Assembly: GCA_035547675.1 (NCBI GenBank)
Contig: DASZUI010000024.1
Location: 1-6,231 of the forward strand
Origin: DASZTU01 sp035547675
Lineage (GTDB): Bacteria > Pseudomonadota > Alphaproteobacteria > Rhizobiales > Devosiaceae
Reading direction: 5' to 3'
Length of the DNA: 6,231 bases
The notes beneath the pieces are model-generated. The model saw nothing but the letters and a program-made list of their open reading frames with translations, did no database searches and had not been told where the DNA came from. Made by a program: the position numbers and the translations under genes. This document shows, piece by piece, positions 5,284-6,231 of the stretch (its first letter is position 1; each line of letters opens with the position of its first letter).

Positions 5284-6119
5284 AGACTGGCCTCGATGGC
5301 GGCGCGGTCGAGGGTCGGCAGCAAATGGCCATGCGTTGCGGCAGAAGGGCGGCAGGCCCAGAGCGTCGAGGTGTAGAGATTGGCCGAGTTCGGCAGGTCC
5401 GCCGCCCTGCCCGAATCTACCAGCCGGCCGCGATACATCACCAGTGCGCGGTCGCAATGGCGCGCCACCTGCGCCAGGTCATGGCTGATGAGGATGAGGC
5501 CCATCCCGCGGCTTTCGACGAGGCCCACCAAGAGCTCCAGCACCTGCTCGCGCAGCGCCTCGTCGAGAGCTGAGGTCGGCTCGTCCGCGATCAGCAGTTT
5601 CGGCTCGTTGACCAGCATGGCCGCGATCATGACGCGCTGGCCCATGCCGCCGGAAAGCTGGTGCGGATAGAGCCCCACCAGCGTTTTCGGGTCCGGCAGC
5701 CCGACGGCGTCGAGGCCCGCGAGGACGCGCTCGCGGCGTTCGCGCGCCGGCAGGCGGTGATGGTAGCGCAAGCTTTCCTCGACCTGCCGGCCGATGGTCA
5801 GCGAGGGATTCAGGGCCGAGCGCGGGTCCTGCATCACCAGGCCGGTCGTGGCGCCGCGATAGGCGGCCCAATCGCCTGGGCTGAAGCCGCGGAGATCGCG
5901 GCCATCGACTTCGAGGCGGTCGGCGGTGATGATGGCGGAGCGCGGCGCGAGACCGGAAAGCGTCAGCGCGGTGAGCGATTTGCCCGAGCCGGATTCGCCG
6001 ACGATGCCGAGCTTTTCGGCACCCATGGCGAAGCTGAGGTTCCGGACCGCCTCAAAGCGGCCGCCATCGGCGGTGGGAAAGCTGATGGCGAGATTTTCGA
6101 CGGCCACAAGATCAGTCAC
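5280..6119 (-). CDS. Dipeptide-type ABC transporter ATP-binding protein, DppD-like subunit
   Basis: 279 residues, the first of two ATPases that drive the same importer. Motifs are Walker A GESGSGKS (41-48), Q-loop Q97 in VMQDPRSALNPSLTIG (typical of DppD/OppD), signature LSGGMGQR (155-162, where related proteins usually have LSGGMRQR), Walker B LLIADEP (175-181), D-loop SALD (183-186) and switch H213 in ISHDL. The C-terminal part (244-279) holds a reduced form of the oligopeptide extension (NSANLYTSTLWACRP, LLPTLDRAA) and is shorter than the roughly 320-330 residues of DppD. I chose GTG 6119 because it overlaps the end of the permease gene by eight bases and the protein starts MTDLVAVENLAISF, the usual beginning of this fold. 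The downstream ATPase overlaps by four bases, so all three genes are surely co-transcribed. The substrate is not given by the ATPase; peptide, muropeptide or another solute is possible. Confidence 0.95.
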   Translation of the reverse strand: MTDLVAVENLAISFPTADGGRFEAVRNLSFAMGAEKLGIVGESGSGKSLTALTLSGLAPRSAIITADRLEVDGRDLRGFSPGDWAAYRGATTGLVMQDPRSALNPSLTIGRQVEESLRYHHRLPARERRERVLAGLDAVGLPDPKTLVGLYPHQLSGGMGQRVMIAAMLVNEPKLLIADEPTSALDEALREQVLELLVGLVESRGMGLILISHDLAQVARHCDRALVMYRGRLVDSGRAADLPNSANLYTSTLWACRPSAATHGHLLPTLDRAAIEASL

Positions 6120-6231
6120 GGCGCGGGTCCAGTATGTCGCGCAGGCCGTCGGCCAGCAGGTTGAAGGCGAGGCTGGCGATGAGGATGGCCGCGCCGGGCG
6201 CGGCGGCGATCCACCACTGGTCGAAGATCAC
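6112..6231 (-). CDS. Dipeptide-type ABC transporter permease (DppC-like), C-terminal fragment
   Basis: The last 39 codons and stop of an inner-membrane permease; the rest lies beyond the window edge. The visible sequence runs from VIFDQWWIAAAPG through one hydrophobic helix (AAILIASLAFNLLADGLRD) to ILDPRRD. The pattern WW-APG-helix-NLL-DGLRD-LDPR is the characteristic ending of DppC/OppC-type permeases. The stop TGA (6114-6112) overlaps the GTG start of the DppD-like ATPase by eight bases, which places it directly upstream in the same operon. The usual order of these operons predicts the DppB-like permease and the substrate-binding protein further beyond the edge. Confidence 0.9.
   Translation of the reverse strand: MIFDQWWIAAAPGAAILIASLAFNLLADGLRDILDPRRD

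Noticed and set aside
5284..5457. Longer start for the short DppF-like ATPase (ATG at 5457)
   Set aside because: The ABC fold begins at MNVIDVSGLDVSF, and ATG 5283 has both a good ribosome binding site and the ATGA overlap. The upstream part is a shadow of the neighbouring ATPase.

Overview
The window looks like a chromosomal stretch of an alphaproteobacterium, most likely of the order Hyphomicrobiales (a Devosia- or Rhizobium-like organism). The reasons are the high G+C by eye, dense gene packing with 4-8 base start/stop overlaps, dipeptide-type ABC transporters at both ends, and two kinds of intergenic palindromic repeat that resemble ones I remember from that group. The taxonomic call is inference.

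Layout. Positions 1-330 (+) hold the last 109 codons of a dipeptide/oligopeptide ABC transporter ATPase. A long inverted repeat (340-474) fills the gap before two coupled minus-strand genes: a beta-lactamase-family serine hydrolase (2364 down to 1354) and a tandem-GNAT acetyltransferase (1357 down to 479). Divergent from the hydrolase, after a 52-base gap, is murQ (2417-3295, +), N-acetylmuramic acid 6-phosphate etherase, which I read as starting at TTG. murQ converges with an unrecognised charged helical protein (3757-3299, -), and upstream of that is a six-helix HdeD-family membrane protein (4421-3837, -). Then comes a short palindromic repeat (4550-4612). The right end is a second dipeptide-type transporter on the minus strand: the tail of a DppC-like permease, a DppD-like ATPase and a short DppF-like ATPase, joined by overlaps.

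How the genes may work together. MurQ turns MurNAc-6-phosphate into GlcNAc-6-phosphate and D-lactate, a step of cell-wall sugar recovery. E. coli (murQ-murP-yfeW) and Bacillus subtilis (murQ with amiE/ybbE) also keep a beta-lactamase-family hydrolase beside murQ, so the hydrolase here probably acts on muropeptides. No MurP phosphotransferase or sugar kinase is visible. A peptide-type ABC transporter beside these genes could bring muropeptides in, as the YejBEF-YepA system does in Agrobacterium. The transporter link and the role of the GNAT protein are inference.

The less ordinary points are the repeat that supplies the stop codon of the last transporter ATPase, the inverted repeat whose two mismatches become G-U pairs only in the plus-strand RNA, and the small unrecognised helical gene.
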